Origin: Salibacterium halotolerans
GTDB taxonomy: Bacteria; Bacillota; Bacilli; Bacillales; Marinococcaceae
Assembly (NCBI RefSeq): GCF_900115625.1
Contig: NZ_FOXD01000004.1
Location: 1-64,000, forward strand
Reading direction: 5' to 3'
DNA: 64,000 bases
A program made the translations under genes and the position numbers. Every line of letters starts with the position of its first letter. Within the stretch, counting starts at the first letter, position 1. The notes below the pieces were generated by a model. That model searched no databases. It saw only the letters and a list, made by a program, of their open reading frames with translations, and was not told the origin of the DNA. Shown here one piece after another: positions 46,952 to 56,457 of this stretch.

Positions 46952-48877
46952 TCATTTGACCGTAAATAATTTATCGCCGGCTTCTATTTGTTTATGATTG
47001 ACCGTGGCAATTTCGGTGTAGTCGTCCGAATTGGTTATAACAATGGGGGAGATCCGTTCAAAGCCTTTGCCGGCGATGGCCTCCATATCAAAGGTGCATA
47101 AAAGCCGGCCTTTTTTCACTTCTTCTCCTTTGGTGACGTTCACCTCGAATACGTTGTCTTTTATTTCAACAGTGTCCAGCCCCAGATGCAATAATAATTC
47201 CATTCCATTATCCATTGTGATCCCAATAGCATGGCCGGTAGGAAAGACAGTCGTCACTTTGCCGTCGGCTGGAGCATATAATTTTCCTTCGCTTGGGAAA
47301 ATGGCAATTCCCCTGCCTACTGATTCTGTGGCAAAGACTTCATCGCTTAATTCGTTTAACGGGCGCAGTTCTCCGGATAAAGGGCTGCTGATAATGATTT
47401 CTTCCTGCTGTGCGGGTGCCTTCGTTTTTTCTGCTTTCTCCGTTTCTTTACCGTAAAGTTTTTCGACCATTTCTTCTTTATAACCAAACAGATAAGTCAG
47501 GATAAATCCGCCGGCGTAAGAAATGAGAAGACCGATAATATATAGTAAATACTTATTGTCTGCAATCAGTGGAATCAGGACGACTCCGGAGGGACCGACG
47601 GTAATGGCACCTACACTGAAAAGTGATAAGAAGGCACCACCGAATCCAGCACCAAGACAAGCTGTGATGAATGGGCGACCAAGCGGGAGACTGACGCCGT
47701 AAATAAGCGGTTCACCGATCCCAAGAAAACCTACGGGCAGAACACTTGCGACTGTGTTTTTCAAACGCTTGTTTTCCGCTTTGATATAAATAGCAATCAT
47801 AGCACCAACTTGACCGCCGCCTGCCATGGCAAGTATTGGAAGAAGTGTGGTGGAGCCATATTGATTAATGAGCTCCAGGTGTACAGGAATCAAGCCCTGA
47901 TGCATTCCGACAGTAACTAGCGGCAGGAACGTTGCGGCAAGGACGTATCCGCCTAAAATGCCGCCTGTCTGGAGCATGATATCAACTAGGAACCACGTAA
48001 TGCCGTCCATCAGCAAGCCTGCAAGGGGCTGGATGATTACAATGGTTATAAGAGATCCGACCATTACGGTGATCAGTGGCGTGAAAACAAGATCCAGGCT
48101 GTCTGCCATTCGTTTGCGGGTGAATTTTTCAATTTGTGTGAACAGGTAAGCGGCAGCAATAACACCGAGCAGGCCGCCGAGACCTGAACTGAGATTCAAG
48201 TCTATCCCAAATAAACTTAAGGAGCCGACGTCTCCTAACACAGGGGCGTAAATAAGCAGTCCTGCGATACCACCGAGAACCATCGTACCGCCGAATTCTC
48301 TTGCAGTGTTTATACCGACAAATACACCAAGAGAACCAAATAAGAGATTGCCGATAGCACTTAGCAGCATAAACCAGTCCGTCTCAAGAACCGAAGGATC
48401 CAGCATTCCTGCATCGGGGTTGGCCAGGTTGGTTATAAGATTTGCGATTCCAAGCATTAAACCCGAGGCGACAAGTCCGGGGACGATGGGAACGAAAATA
48501 TTACCAATGTGTCTGAATAATTGCTGAAACATAGATGTTTGTTTAGCTTTATAAGATGCTTTTGTATCAGATGCCATGTCAAATTCGCTGTTGTCCTCTT
48601 CTTCCTCGACATCAACGGAAATGGTAGTGTTCTCATGGATTTCGTTGGCCACCTTTGTTACTTTACCAGGACCTAAAACGATTTGAATGGTACCTTGGTC
48701 GATAACACTTAAGATCCCTTCTAGTTGTTTAAGCGCTTCCAAATCCACATTACTGCGTGATTTAAGATCAATCCGCAGCCTTGTTATACAATTGGTAAGA
48801 TTGCTGATATTGTTTTCGCCGCCAAGGTTTTCGACAATCAACTGTGCCAACTTTTGGTTATCCAAAGGTTTCACCAT
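46952..48877 (-). CDS. murP: PTS EIIBCA for N-acetylmuramic acid (MurP-like)
   Basis: 641 residues. EIIB (about 1-85) with phospho-Cys in NLTNCITRLRIDL; EIIC (about 110-470), about ten helices; EIIA (about 500-641) of the glucose type with GIAIFPSEGKLYAPADGKV and phospho-His in MELLLHLGLDTVEIKDN. The fused EIIA is notable since E. coli MurP lacks it (recalled). Overlaps murQ by 20 bases. The neighbouring etherase gives the substrate. Confidence 0.88.
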   Translation of the reverse strand: MVKPLDNQKLAQLIVENLGGENNISNLTNCITRLRIDLKSRSNVDLEALKQLEGILSVIDQGTIQIVLGPGKVTKVANEIHENTTISVDVEEEEDNSEFDMASDTKASYKAKQTSMFQQLFRHIGNIFVPIVPGLVASGLMLGIANLITNLANPDAGMLDPSVLETDWFMLLSAIGNLLFGSLGVFVGINTAREFGGTMVLGGIAGLLIYAPVLGDVGSLSLFGIDLNLSSGLGGLLGVIAAAYLFTQIEKFTRKRMADSLDLVFTPLITVMVGSLITIVIIQPLAGLLMDGITWFLVDIMLQTGGILGGYVLAATFLPLVTVGMHQGLIPVHLELINQYGSTTLLPILAMAGGGQVGAMIAIYIKAENKRLKNTVASVLPVGFLGIGEPLIYGVSLPLGRPFITACLGAGFGGAFLSLFSVGAITVGPSGVVLIPLIADNKYLLYIIGLLISYAGGFILTYLFGYKEEMVEKLYGKETEKAEKTKAPAQQEEIIISSPLSGELRPLNELSDEVFATESVGRGIAIFPSEGKLYAPADGKVTTVFPTGHAIGITMDNGMELLLHLGLDTVEIKDNVFEVNVTKGEEVKKGRLLCTFDMEAIAGKGFERISPIVITNSDDYTEIATVNHKQIEAGDKLFTVK

Positions 48878-49784
48878 CCTTATCAGTAGCTATTTTGATA
48901 GATTCGCGCACAAATCCATCTGCCTGTTCAAGATAATGCTTGGCTTGTTCGTAACTGCACTGTCCTTTAATCATAATAATTGCGGCCTTTGGATTTTGAT
49001 GAGATTTTTCCAAATAAGCTGAAGCAGTGTCATACTCGACTTCGGCTGCCAGGGAAATAATATTTTTAGCCCGCTCGATCAGTTTTTGGTTCGTTAATTG
49101 AACATCGACCATCAAGTTTTTATATACTTTACCGATGCCAATCATGGCACTGGTCGAAATCATGTTTACCGCCAGTTTCTGGGCCGTTCCTGCTTTTAGT
49201 CGGGTGGATCCTGTCAAAATCTCAGGTCCGACTTCAATTTCGATGGGGGTGTCGGCATATCGGCTGCAGAGGGCATTTTTGTTACAGCTAATGGAGGCCG
49301 TGCGGGCACCAATCTTGCTGCTGTATTCCAAACCACCGATGACATAGGGGGTTTGACCACTGGCTGCCAGCCCAATGACCATGTCCTTTTCTGTTAAATG
49401 CAGGTCTCTCAAATCTGTTTTGGCAAGTTGAGGATCATCTTCCGCCCCTTCAACTGCTTTCATGATAGCGTCTTTTCCGCCGGCAATGAGTCCCCGGACT
49501 TTATCAGGGTCTGTGCCGAATGTCGGAGGGCACTCTACTGCATCAAGAATACCCAGACGTCCGCTTGTACCGGCTCCAATATAGATAAGCCTGCCACCTT
49601 TTGTGAAAGAGTCAATGACCATTGACACTGCTTCTTCGATTTGAATAATTTCTTTGTTTACAGATTTGGTAACGCTTTCATCTTCTTGATTCATGATCTG
49701 TAATATGTCATGGGTGCTCATCTCATCCAAGTTCATGGTTTTATCATTACGTTCTTCGGTTGTACTTGTTGCTGCTTTGCACAT
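48858..49784 (-). CDS. murQ: N-acetylmuramic acid 6-phosphate etherase
   Basis: 308 residues from ATG 49784, nine bases after GGAGG. SIS fold with IYIGAGTSGRLGILDAVECP and catalytic Glu in KAVEGAEDDP. Splits MurNAc-6-P to GlcNAc-6-P and lactate during cell-wall recycling. Overlaps both murR and murP in the same operon. Confidence 0.95.
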   Translation of the reverse strand: MCKAATSTTEERNDKTMNLDEMSTHDILQIMNQEDESVTKSVNKEIIQIEEAVSMVIDSFTKGGRLIYIGAGTSGRLGILDAVECPPTFGTDPDKVRGLIAGGKDAIMKAVEGAEDDPQLAKTDLRDLHLTEKDMVIGLAASGQTPYVIGGLEYSSKIGARTASISCNKNALCSRYADTPIEIEVGPEILTGSTRLKAGTAQKLAVNMISTSAMIGIGKVYKNLMVDVQLTNQKLIERAKNIISLAAEVEYDTASAYLEKSHQNPKAAIIMIKGQCSYEQAKHYLEQADGFVRESIKIATDKDGETFG

Positions 49785-50643
49785 TTCGTGGTTCCTCCCT
49801 CTGGCTTTGGTGGATAATGTCGTACGTTTGATTTAAATGGGCTAGGGAACGATCGTAATCTTCGTAAGCACAGGCGGTGTAAAGCATGTCAATCACATTT
49901 AACGAAGCAATCCGGGAGGACATGGCAGCACTGCGGAATTCATCCTCCTGAGCGGCAACAAATAATACAGCGTCAGCTATTTCACTTAATTCGGAATCTG
50001 CATATTTCGTAATTGCAATCACTTTTGCGCCTTTTGATTGGGCAATTTTCACACAATTATTCACTTGTTTGGTTTCCCCGGAATAAGAGATGGCAACAGC
50101 CACATCCTCTTGGTTCAAATTCACAGCCGACACTTTTTGCATGTGAAAATCATTGTAAGCGGTACAGGTTTTATTGATGCGCATGAACTTTTGAATCGCG
50201 TCATAAGCAATTAAAAAGCTGGAACCTACACCATAGAAGTCAATTTTCTTTGCCTGGATCAGATGATTATAGGCTGTTTCAAATTGATCTTTTTGTATCA
50301 ACTGCAGGGAACTGTACAGAGATTGCATATTTGTATTGGTGATAACCGACATCATTTTATCAATGGAGTCCCCAGGTGCCAGTGTTTCCTGTTCCAGATC
50401 GTGTAAGTTATTGACGGCCAGATCGCCGGATAATTTTAATTTAAAATCCTTGAATCCATTGTATCCGAGAGTGTGACAAAAGCGCATAACCGCTGAAGGA
50501 CTGGCATAACTTGCCTCCGCAAGCTGTTTAACAGTCATGGATACAGCCTTTTCCGGATTTTCTGAAATAAAGGACGCTACAGCTCCTTCTGACGGTTTAA
50601 CGTGGTTGAATGATTCTCTTATTTTGTAAAGAACCCCTTCCAG
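49747..50643 (-). CDS. murR: RpiR/MurR-family regulator, apparent CTG start
   Basis: The first ATG in frame (50538) gives 263 residues but cuts off the start of the helix-turn-helix domain. The frame stays open upstream and reads LEGVLYKIRESFNHVKPSEG, then AVASFISENPEKAVS, exactly the missing RpiR helices. No ATG, GTG or TTG exists in that part; a CTG (complement of 50641-50643) lies seven bases after a strong TAAGGGAGGG. With it the protein has 298 residues. SIS domain later (IDFYGVGSSFLIAYDAIQKF). Likely represses murRQP until MurNAc-6-P appears. Confidence 0.85.
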   Translation of the reverse strand: MEGVLYKIRESFNHVKPSEGAVASFISENPEKAVSMTVKQLAEASYASPSAVMRFCHTLGYNGFKDFKLKLSGDLAVNNLHDLEQETLAPGDSIDKMMSVITNTNMQSLYSSLQLIQKDQFETAYNHLIQAKKIDFYGVGSSFLIAYDAIQKFMRINKTCTAYNDFHMQKVSAVNLNQEDVAVAISYSGETKQVNNCVKIAQSKGAKVIAITKYADSELSEIADAVLFVAAQEDEFRSAAMSSRIASLNVIDMLYTACAYEDYDRSLAHLNQTYDIIHQSQREEPRNVQSSNKYNRRT

Positions 50644-50742
50644 TATGAATCCCTCCCTTAGCTATCAACATCAGTACTTTCCATGTCATAGTACCCCCTT
50701 CTGGTATGAAAAATCAATTTTGTGACTAATGTTGGTATATGA

Positions 50743-50757
50743 TTTCAAATTTTGAAA
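50743..50757. promoter_or_regulatory. 15-base palindrome upstream of murR, candidate operator
   Basis: TTTCAAA-T-TTTGAAA, perfect arms of seven. About 100 bases before murR and 130 before the XRE gene. A GTACT/AGTAC inverted pair also lies at about 50673-50693. Either may be the MurR site. Confidence 0.5.
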
Positions 50758-50887
50758 CGAAACTGTTCCTGCCTGTTACAAGTGGAGTACTGTGAAATAC
50801 GTGCGAACGAAACTTTTTTAACAGTAAGATTTAAAAAATTAAACGAAAAGTGTATAATTACACTAAAAGTGAAAAAGGAGACTTCGG

Positions 50888-51346
50888 ATGGATCAGCAGA
50901 AAGCTATTGCTCTTATTTCGGACAAAATAAAACTGATAAGGACAGAACAGGACTATACCCAGGACAGAATGGCGGAAATTCTGGGCATTTCAAAGAAAAC
51001 ACTTGTTCAGATAGAAAAAGGCAGAACGACCGCAAATTGGACCACCGTAGCAGCGGTATGCGGGTTGTTCAATCACAGTGAAGTACTGCTGTCGCTTCTG
51101 GGTGATGACCCGGTAGAGTTTATTCAATTGGTTGGTTTCCAAAATGATGAAGCACCAAAGGCTAAAACAATGGGAGGAACCGTATGGTGGAAGGAGATTA
51201 CGAGAGAAGACACTTACCGCCTGCAGCAAAATGTAATCAGTAATCATTACCGGATCCTGGACGACGAGAATTACAGGCGGTACAGCACATTTCATAAGGA
51301 AGACGCCGAAAAGCGCTTAGATGAACTGAAGAATCAGGATTCCTGA
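50888..51346 (+). CDS. XRE-family helix-turn-helix protein
   Basis: 152 residues. HTH (about 14-60): IKLIRTEQDYTQDRMAEILG then ISKKTLVQIEKGRTTANW. The C-terminal 80 residues are of unknown type (TMGGTVWWKEITREDTYRLQ). Followed after 23 bases by the PstS-like membrane protein, so likely its regulator. Ribosome site AAAAGGAG. Confidence 0.83.
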   Translation: MDQQKAIALISDKIKLIRTEQDYTQDRMAEILGISKKTLVQIEKGRTTANWTTVAAVCGLFNHSEVLLSLLGDDPVEFIQLVGFQNDEAPKAKTMGGTVWWKEITREDTYRLQQNVISNHYRILDDENYRRYSTFHKEDAEKRLDELKNQDS

Positions 51347-51369
51347 TAGTAGGAAAGGGGAGACAGAAA

Positions 51370-52524
51370 GTGGCCAAACGAATAGTTGGAATGCTCGCTT
51401 TTACTATTATTTTTGGCTTGGTGGGTGCCATAGCAGTATTTTTTTCCTTGCTCATTTTTCCCCAGAGCGGCTACATATATGTCGGCATTACCGCTGCTGC
51501 GATATTAATATCAGGGGACTTATGGATACTGGGAGTATTCTCCCGTGTATCGGCACGTATGAAGGTTCTTATTCCGCTGCTTCTGCTTGTTGTACCTACT
51601 GCCGGTTATGCCGGGTACGATGCTTATATGAGTCATATTGAAATCCAGCGTGCGGAGATAGATTTAACAGCATACGAACCGTTTCATGAAAATACAAAAG
51701 CAGCTTCGCTTGATGGAACGTCTAACTATACGATAGAAGAGAATCTCCCTGCTTTGGACGGAGCTACCGCGTTATATCCGGTGTATGCGGCCTTTGCTCG
51801 TGCCGTCTATCCAAAAGATTCCTATCCCCACGGCAGCACGCAGCGCAGTGAAGTGGTTGTCTCCAAAACAAACGGAGCCTACCGCCGTCTGGCGGACGGC
51901 GAGGTGGATATGATCTTTGCAGCGGGGCCGTCTGATAAGCAGGAGGAAAAGCTTGGACCGGAGAAAAAACAGATTCCTATAGGAAAAGAAGCGTTTGTCT
52001 TTTTTGTCCATAAAAGCAATCCGGTTGACAGCTTGACGGTGGAAGAGCTGCGGCAGATCTATGCCGGAAACATCACGAACTGGGAAGAAGTGGGCGGACG
52101 CGACCAGAATATAATAGCTTTTCAACGGCCGGAAGGAAGCGGCAGTCAGACAGGGCTTCAAAATATGATGGGACAAACACCGATTATGGATCCGCCTGCC
52201 GATCAGCAGGTCAGCGGTATGGGCGGGATTGTGGAGAAAACGTCCGATTACCGGAATCACCGCAATGCAATTGGTTTTTCCTACCGCTATTTCGCCACCG
52301 AGATGGTAGAAAACAATGGCGTGAAGCTTTTAAAAGTGAACAATGTGAAACCGGAAGAGACATCCATCCAGCAGGATCGATATCCATTAACGAGCGAATT
52401 TTATGCGATTACGAACGGATCCGACAACCCCCGCCTCGACGCCTTTATTACATGGATACTGTTGGATCAGGGACAATCTTTGATTGAAAAAACAGGTTAT
52501 GTGCCGATTAAGGAAGAAGATTAA
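51370..52524 (+). CDS. membrane-anchored PstS-like substrate-binding protein
   Basis: 384 residues from GTG behind GAAAGGGGAG. Three helices at 4-28, 34-56 and 64-84, then an extracellular phosphate-binding-protein fold: LDGATALYPVYAAFARAVYP, DGEVDMIFAAGPS, LTVEELRQIYAGNITNWEEV and RPEGSGSQTGLQNMM. No PstC, PstA or PstB is present, so it is probably a sensor or scavenging domain and not part of a standard importer here. Confidence 0.78.
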   Translation: MAKRIVGMLAFTIIFGLVGAIAVFFSLLIFPQSGYIYVGITAAAILISGDLWILGVFSRVSARMKVLIPLLLLVVPTAGYAGYDAYMSHIEIQRAEIDLTAYEPFHENTKAASLDGTSNYTIEENLPALDGATALYPVYAAFARAVYPKDSYPHGSTQRSEVVVSKTNGAYRRLADGEVDMIFAAGPSDKQEEKLGPEKKQIPIGKEAFVFFVHKSNPVDSLTVEELRQIYAGNITNWEEVGGRDQNIIAFQRPEGSGSQTGLQNMMGQTPIMDPPADQQVSGMGGIVEKTSDYRNHRNAIGFSYRYFATEMVENNGVKLLKVNNVKPEETSIQQDRYPLTSEFYAITNGSDNPRLDAFITWILLDQGQSLIEKTGYVPIKEED

Positions 52525-52621
52525 TAATAAAACTATTTCAAGCGGGATTTTCTTTGCGCCGGCCGCTGCCTGCCATTATGTCTTCCGTCTCCTCTTATCC
52601 CCCTCCACTCATGTAACACTC

Positions 52622-52722
52622 AGTCTTCGCATGATTCTTGTTACATTTCCATTCGTGCTTACCCTTTTTCTGATTCTTCCCCCCTCCTTCTAGAATCTAT
52701 TGAATTTAAATCCTCTATGATC
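52622..52722. repeat. pyrimidine-rich dispersed repeat, copy B
   Basis: Aligns over about 100 bases with 45504-45606 (see there). It lies in the 320-bp gap before betA, which otherwise holds only AT-rich promoter sequence. Confidence 0.6.
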
Positions 52723-52847
52723 TCCCTTTACAAAAGAAACATACCATGATAAATTAATTGTGTTAAAAACGTTAAATAAAAATTTAACAAAACAATTTTC
52801 TTAAGATACGGATGCAGCTTCAAATTTTTGATCCCAAGGGGGTATCT

Positions 52848-54557
52848 ATGATGAGCGAACGTTATGATTATGTTGTGATTGGAGGCGGCAGTGCGGGTTC
52901 TGTTCTTGCCAGCCGTCTAAGTGAAGATGGGAAAAACAGTGTCCTTGTTCTGGAAGCAGGACGCAGTGATTATCCGTGGGACCTGTTGATTCAGATGCCG
53001 GCAGCCTTGCCTTTTCCCGCCGGCAAACCGTTTTATGACTGGAAGTACGAATCGGACCCTGAACCTTACATGGATGGTCGGCGTGTGAAGCATGCCCGCG
53101 GAAAAGTTTTGGGTGGTTCAAGCTCCATTAACGGGATGATTTACCAACGCGGCAATCCTCTGGACTATGAACGCTGGGGCTCGGACCCGGGTATGGAGAC
53201 ATGGGACTTCGCGCATTGTCTTCCTTATTTCAAGCGGCTCGAAAATGCGCTTGCAGCGGATAAAGATGATGAATACCGCGGCCATGACGGTCCGGTGAAA
53301 CTGGAACGCGGCCCGGCCAAAAATCCTTTATTCCAGGCCTTTTTTGATGCAGCTGTCGACGCCGGTTACTCGCGGATACCTGATGTGAATGGTTTCCGCC
53401 AGGAAGGTTTCGCACCGTTTGATAAACATGTGTACAAAGGCAGACGGATGTCCGTGTCACGTGCGTACCTGCGTCCGGTCATGAAACGGCAGAATCTCAC
53501 AGTGAAGACGCGAGCGTTTGTGAAAAGCATTGATTTCAACGGCACAAAGGCGGACAGCATCACCTATAAGCGGAACGGAAAGACGCATCAAGTCTCTGCC
53601 GGAGAAGTCATTCTTGCCGGAGGGGCCATCAATACGCCGCAGCTGCTGCAGCTGTCCGGGGTAGGGGATGCCGGGCATCTGCGTTCTGTCGGCGTGGAAC
53701 CGGTGGTTGATCTTCCGGGGGTCGGCGAAAACCTTCAGGATCACCTCGAAGCCTACATTCAATACAGCTGCCCAAGACCTGTTTCCGAGCAGCCTAATCT
53801 AAAGAAAACACGGATGCCGTGGATCGGTCTGCAGTGGCTGTTCGGCCGCAAAGGACCGGCGGCAACCAACCATTTTGAAGGCGGCGGGTTTGTCCGTTCG
53901 AACGAAGATGTTCCCTACCCGAACCTGATGTATCACTTCCTGCCGGTAGCGGTACGTTATGACGGCCAGCAGGCGGAAACCGATCACGGATTCCAGGTAC
54001 ACGTCGGCCCGATGTTCTCCGATGCGCGCGGGTCCTTGAAGATTCGTTCGAATGATCCGAAAGAGCATCCGAGCATGGTCTACAACTACCTTTCCACTGA
54101 TCAGGACCGCCGCGAATGGTTGGAAGCCGTACGTGTGACACGCGACATTATGGCTCAGCCGTCGATCGCTCCCTATAATTCAGGAGAAATTTCACCCGGA
54201 ACTTCCGTGCAGACAGAGGAGGAGATTCTGGAGTGGGTGAAAGAAGATGCGGAAACGGCACTCCATCCGTCATGCACCGCGAAAATGGGGCCGGCGTCCG
54301 ACCCCATGGCTGTCGTAGATCCGGAAACGATGAAGGTTCACGGGCTCGACAATGTCCGGGTCGTCGATGCGTCCGCAATGCCTTACATCACAAACGGCAA
54401 TATCCATGCTCCTGTGCTGATGCTGGCGGAAAAAGCAGCAGACCTTATCCGCGGCCGTGATCCGCTCGAGCCGGACCATGCCGATTTCTACCGCCACGGT
54501 GTACACGAACCCGATGCAGGAATTAACAAAAAGCAAAAAGTGAAGAAATCAAAATAA
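52848..54557 (+). CDS. betA: choline dehydrogenase-like GMC oxidoreductase
   Basis: 569 residues from ATG 52848 (52851 also possible) behind AAGGGGG; an upstream ATG at 52812 is ahead of that site. FAD motif [23 protein letters not shown] signature [19 protein letters not shown], and the C-terminal catalytic His in [10 protein letters not shown] plus [17 protein letters not shown]. Best fit is BetA, which oxidises choline to betaine aldehyde for the osmoprotectant glycine betaine. No betB or choline importer is adjacent, so another GMC substrate is possible. Confidence 0.85.
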   Translation: MMSERYDYVVIGGGSAGSVLASRLSEDGKNSVLVLEAGRSDYPWDLLIQMPAALPFPAGKPFYDWKYESDPEPYMDGRRVKHARGKVLGGSSSINGMIYQRGNPLDYERWGSDPGMETWDFAHCLPYFKRLENALAADKDDEYRGHDGPVKLERGPAKNPLFQAFFDAAVDAGYSRIPDVNGFRQEGFAPFDKHVYKGRRMSVSRAYLRPVMKRQNLTVKTRAFVKSIDFNGTKADSITYKRNGKTHQVSAGEVILAGGAINTPQLLQLSGVGDAGHLRSVGVEPVVDLPGVGENLQDHLEAYIQYSCPRPVSEQPNLKKTRMPWIGLQWLFGRKGPAATNHFEGGGFVRSNEDVPYPNLMYHFLPVAVRYDGQQAETDHGFQVHVGPMFSDARGSLKIRSNDPKEHPSMVYNYLSTDQDRREWLEAVRVTRDIMAQPSIAPYNSGEISPGTSVQTEEEILEWVKEDAETALHPSCTAKMGPASDPMAVVDPETMKVHGLDNVRVVDASAMPYITNGNIHAPVLMLAEKAADLIRGRDPLEPDHADFYRHGVHEPDAGINKKQKVKKSK

Positions 54558-54571
54558 CACACTTCGTAAGA

Positions 54572-54610
54572 GGGGACTGTATCAAAAGGTACAGCTCCTT
54601 TTTTTTTTGA
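54572..54610 (+). terminator. terminator of betA, related to the GGAGCTGTATCAAAA repeat end
   Basis: GGGGACTGTATCAAAA then TACAGCTCC and ten T. The same sequence type ends the methyltransferase gene at 30622. Confidence 0.85.
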
Positions 54611-54629
54611 AAGAGCAGCGCAGCGGTGT

Positions 54630-54710
54630 GATCCGAGCGAAAGGAAGGTAGAAACAAGCGAAATATTGTAGATTACAGGCGGACCGTTGTTGAATACGAG
54701 CGAAATCTAT
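54630..54710. repeat. CGAGCGAAAT repeats (inverse of the 44125 cluster)
   Basis: CCGAGCGAAAG at about 54632, CAAGCGAAAT at about 54656 and CGAGCGAAAT at about 54698. On the other strand these read ATTTCGCTCG. Confidence 0.65.
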
Positions 54711-54813
54711 CAAACCGATAACAATAATAAAAAAGAGAATCCATCTTTTATAGAACAAATGTAAGGCTTTACAAATAAAGCAGAACTTGATATGTTTACA
54801 ATGTCATAAAAAT

Positions 54814-54846
54814 TACTACATTTAATATTAAAGTAATAATTATTAC
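54814..54846. promoter_or_regulatory. operator before the first RraA gene
   Basis: TACTAC (54814-54819), 13 bases, then the perfect palindrome GTAATAATTATTAC (54833-54846), ending next to the ribosome site. The same arrangement is at 58202-58244. Confidence 0.7.
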
Positions 54847-54858
54847 GGAGTGATGATG

Positions 54859-55533
54859 ATGAACCGAGAACTGTCCGAACGACAAAATCCGATAATTGAA
54901 AGGTTGAAATCTGCAGGGTCATCGTCTGTTTTTGCGGATGTGATGGGTGTCCAGCAGGGAATGGATTTTAAAATGAAACCTGTAAATTACAAAGAACCGC
55001 TGGCAGGTCAGGTACGGACAGTATCTGCTGCCCCGGGAGACAATTTATTTTTACATCATGCCATTTATGCTTCAACCCCCGGCGATATTCTTGTTGTCGA
55101 CGGCAAAGGGTATACCCAATCCGCCTGTCTGGGCGAACTCATGGCCGGCGCCGCTCAGAAACTCGGCATTAAGGGTATCGTTGTAGACGGTCTCGTTCGT
55201 GATCAACGGGAACTCCGGGACATGGATATTCAGGTTTACGCAAAAGGATTCATTCCCGTAGGTCCCAGCAAAGACGGACCGGGTTCTTTTGATGAGACTA
55301 TTACCTGCGGCGGCACTGTCGTCTCCTCGTATGACTATGTGATAGGGGATGAAGACGGCGTAGTTGTGATACCGGCTTCCATCATCGAGAGTACGCTCGA
55401 TGAAGCAGAGAAAAAACTGGAGTATGAAAAGGCCCGCATGCAGAAAATCGACGCCCATTCTCCGGAGAATAACGATAGACGCGCCATTGCTCCTTCTTGG
55501 CTGGAAGAAAAAATGAAACAGTATGATTTGTAA
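54859..55533 (+). CDS. RraA-family protein (HMG/oxaloacetate-type aldolase family)
   Basis: 224 residues from the last of three consecutive ATGs, eight bases after GGAG. Fold motifs: PGDILVVDGKG, ACLGELMAGAAQKLGIKGIV and the metal/substrate loop VDGLVRDQREL with the GxxxRD pattern, then GSFDETITCGG. Family members include 4-hydroxy-4-methyl-2-oxoglutarate aldolase and oxaloacetate decarboxylases as well as RraA. The operon with a hydroxyacid dehydrogenase and carboxylate carriers supports an aldolase/decarboxylase role. Confidence 0.85.
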   Translation: MNRELSERQNPIIERLKSAGSSSVFADVMGVQQGMDFKMKPVNYKEPLAGQVRTVSAAPGDNLFLHHAIYASTPGDILVVDGKGYTQSACLGELMAGAAQKLGIKGIVVDGLVRDQRELRDMDIQVYAKGFIPVGPSKDGPGSFDETITCGGTVVSSYDYVIGDEDGVVVIPASIIESTLDEAEKKLEYEKARMQKIDAHSPENNDRRAIAPSWLEEKMKQYDL

Positions 55534-55560
55534 CACCGGAGCAAAAAGGAGAAGGATAAC

Positions 55561-56433
55561 ATGAATATCGGTTTTATTGGTTTCGGTGAAGTAGGATATG
55601 AGATGTCCAAAGGATTCAACAGCGGGGATACCCACCATATCTTCGTCTATGATCCGCTGTATGAAAAACAGGAAACCATGGACCGGGCCGAAAAAGCCCT
55701 GGTATCGCTTTACAGCAATCCCGCCCTCGTCGCCCAGGAAAACCTGGATGTTTTGTTTGTTGCCGTGCCGGCACCTTTTGCGGAGGAGGCCTGGCAGGCT
55801 GTGCTGCCGTATGCAGCCGGGAATACGTTTTATGTGGACCTTTCCACAGCAGGTGCTGAAACAAAGCAGAAGGTGAACTCAAAGATGGAAGAAAAGGGGA
55901 TCGAAACGTTTTTGGATGGAGCCATCATGGGGCCATTGAAACAAAGCAGACATGAGGTGCCCATCAAGATCAGCGGCGGGGAAGCCGGGGCTTTTGTGGA
56001 ATGGAGCCGTCCGTTGGGTATGAACGCGACGTCCGTCAGCAGCGTCCCCGGAGATGCAACCAATATTAAGTTTATCCGCAGCATTTTCACCAAAGGCTTA
56101 TCCACCCTTCTCCATGAAGTGATGGAAATCGCGGAGAAGATTAATCTTGAAGACACCATGCTGGCATCCATCAGTCAGACGATGAATAAAGAACCGTTTG
56201 AAGATATCATGAACCGCCTGATAACCGGCAATGTGCAGCATGCAGAGCGGCGGGTCAAAGAAATGGAAAATGTGATCGACCTTATCCAGTCTTACGACCA
56301 GCAGCCCCTCATGACAGAAGCCACGCGGAATAAACTACAGGCGCTGACAGAGGAGAACCTGAAAGACTATTTCAACGGCGAAGCGCCGAAAGACTGGAAA
56401 TCTGTTGTGAAGGCGGTAAACCACAGGGAGTAA
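55561..56433 (+). CDS. 3-hydroxyisobutyrate dehydrogenase-like NAD(P) enzyme (copy 1)
   Basis: 290 residues. Rossmann motif IGFIGFGEVGYEMSKGF, the substrate-binding strand STAGAETK, active-site region GDATNIKFIRSIFTKGLS with Lys at about residue 170. C-terminal part resembles DUF1932. It follows the RraA gene by 27 bases and is paralogous to 58900-59799. Confidence 0.85.
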   Translation: MNIGFIGFGEVGYEMSKGFNSGDTHHIFVYDPLYEKQETMDRAEKALVSLYSNPALVAQENLDVLFVAVPAPFAEEAWQAVLPYAAGNTFYVDLSTAGAETKQKVNSKMEEKGIETFLDGAIMGPLKQSRHEVPIKISGGEAGAFVEWSRPLGMNATSVSSVPGDATNIKFIRSIFTKGLSTLLHEVMEIAEKINLEDTMLASISQTMNKEPFEDIMNRLITGNVQHAERRVKEMENVIDLIQSYDQQPLMTEATRNKLQALTEENLKDYFNGEAPKDWKSVVKAVNHRE

Positions 56434-56457
56434 TCCGCCAAAGAAGGAGGGACTCAA

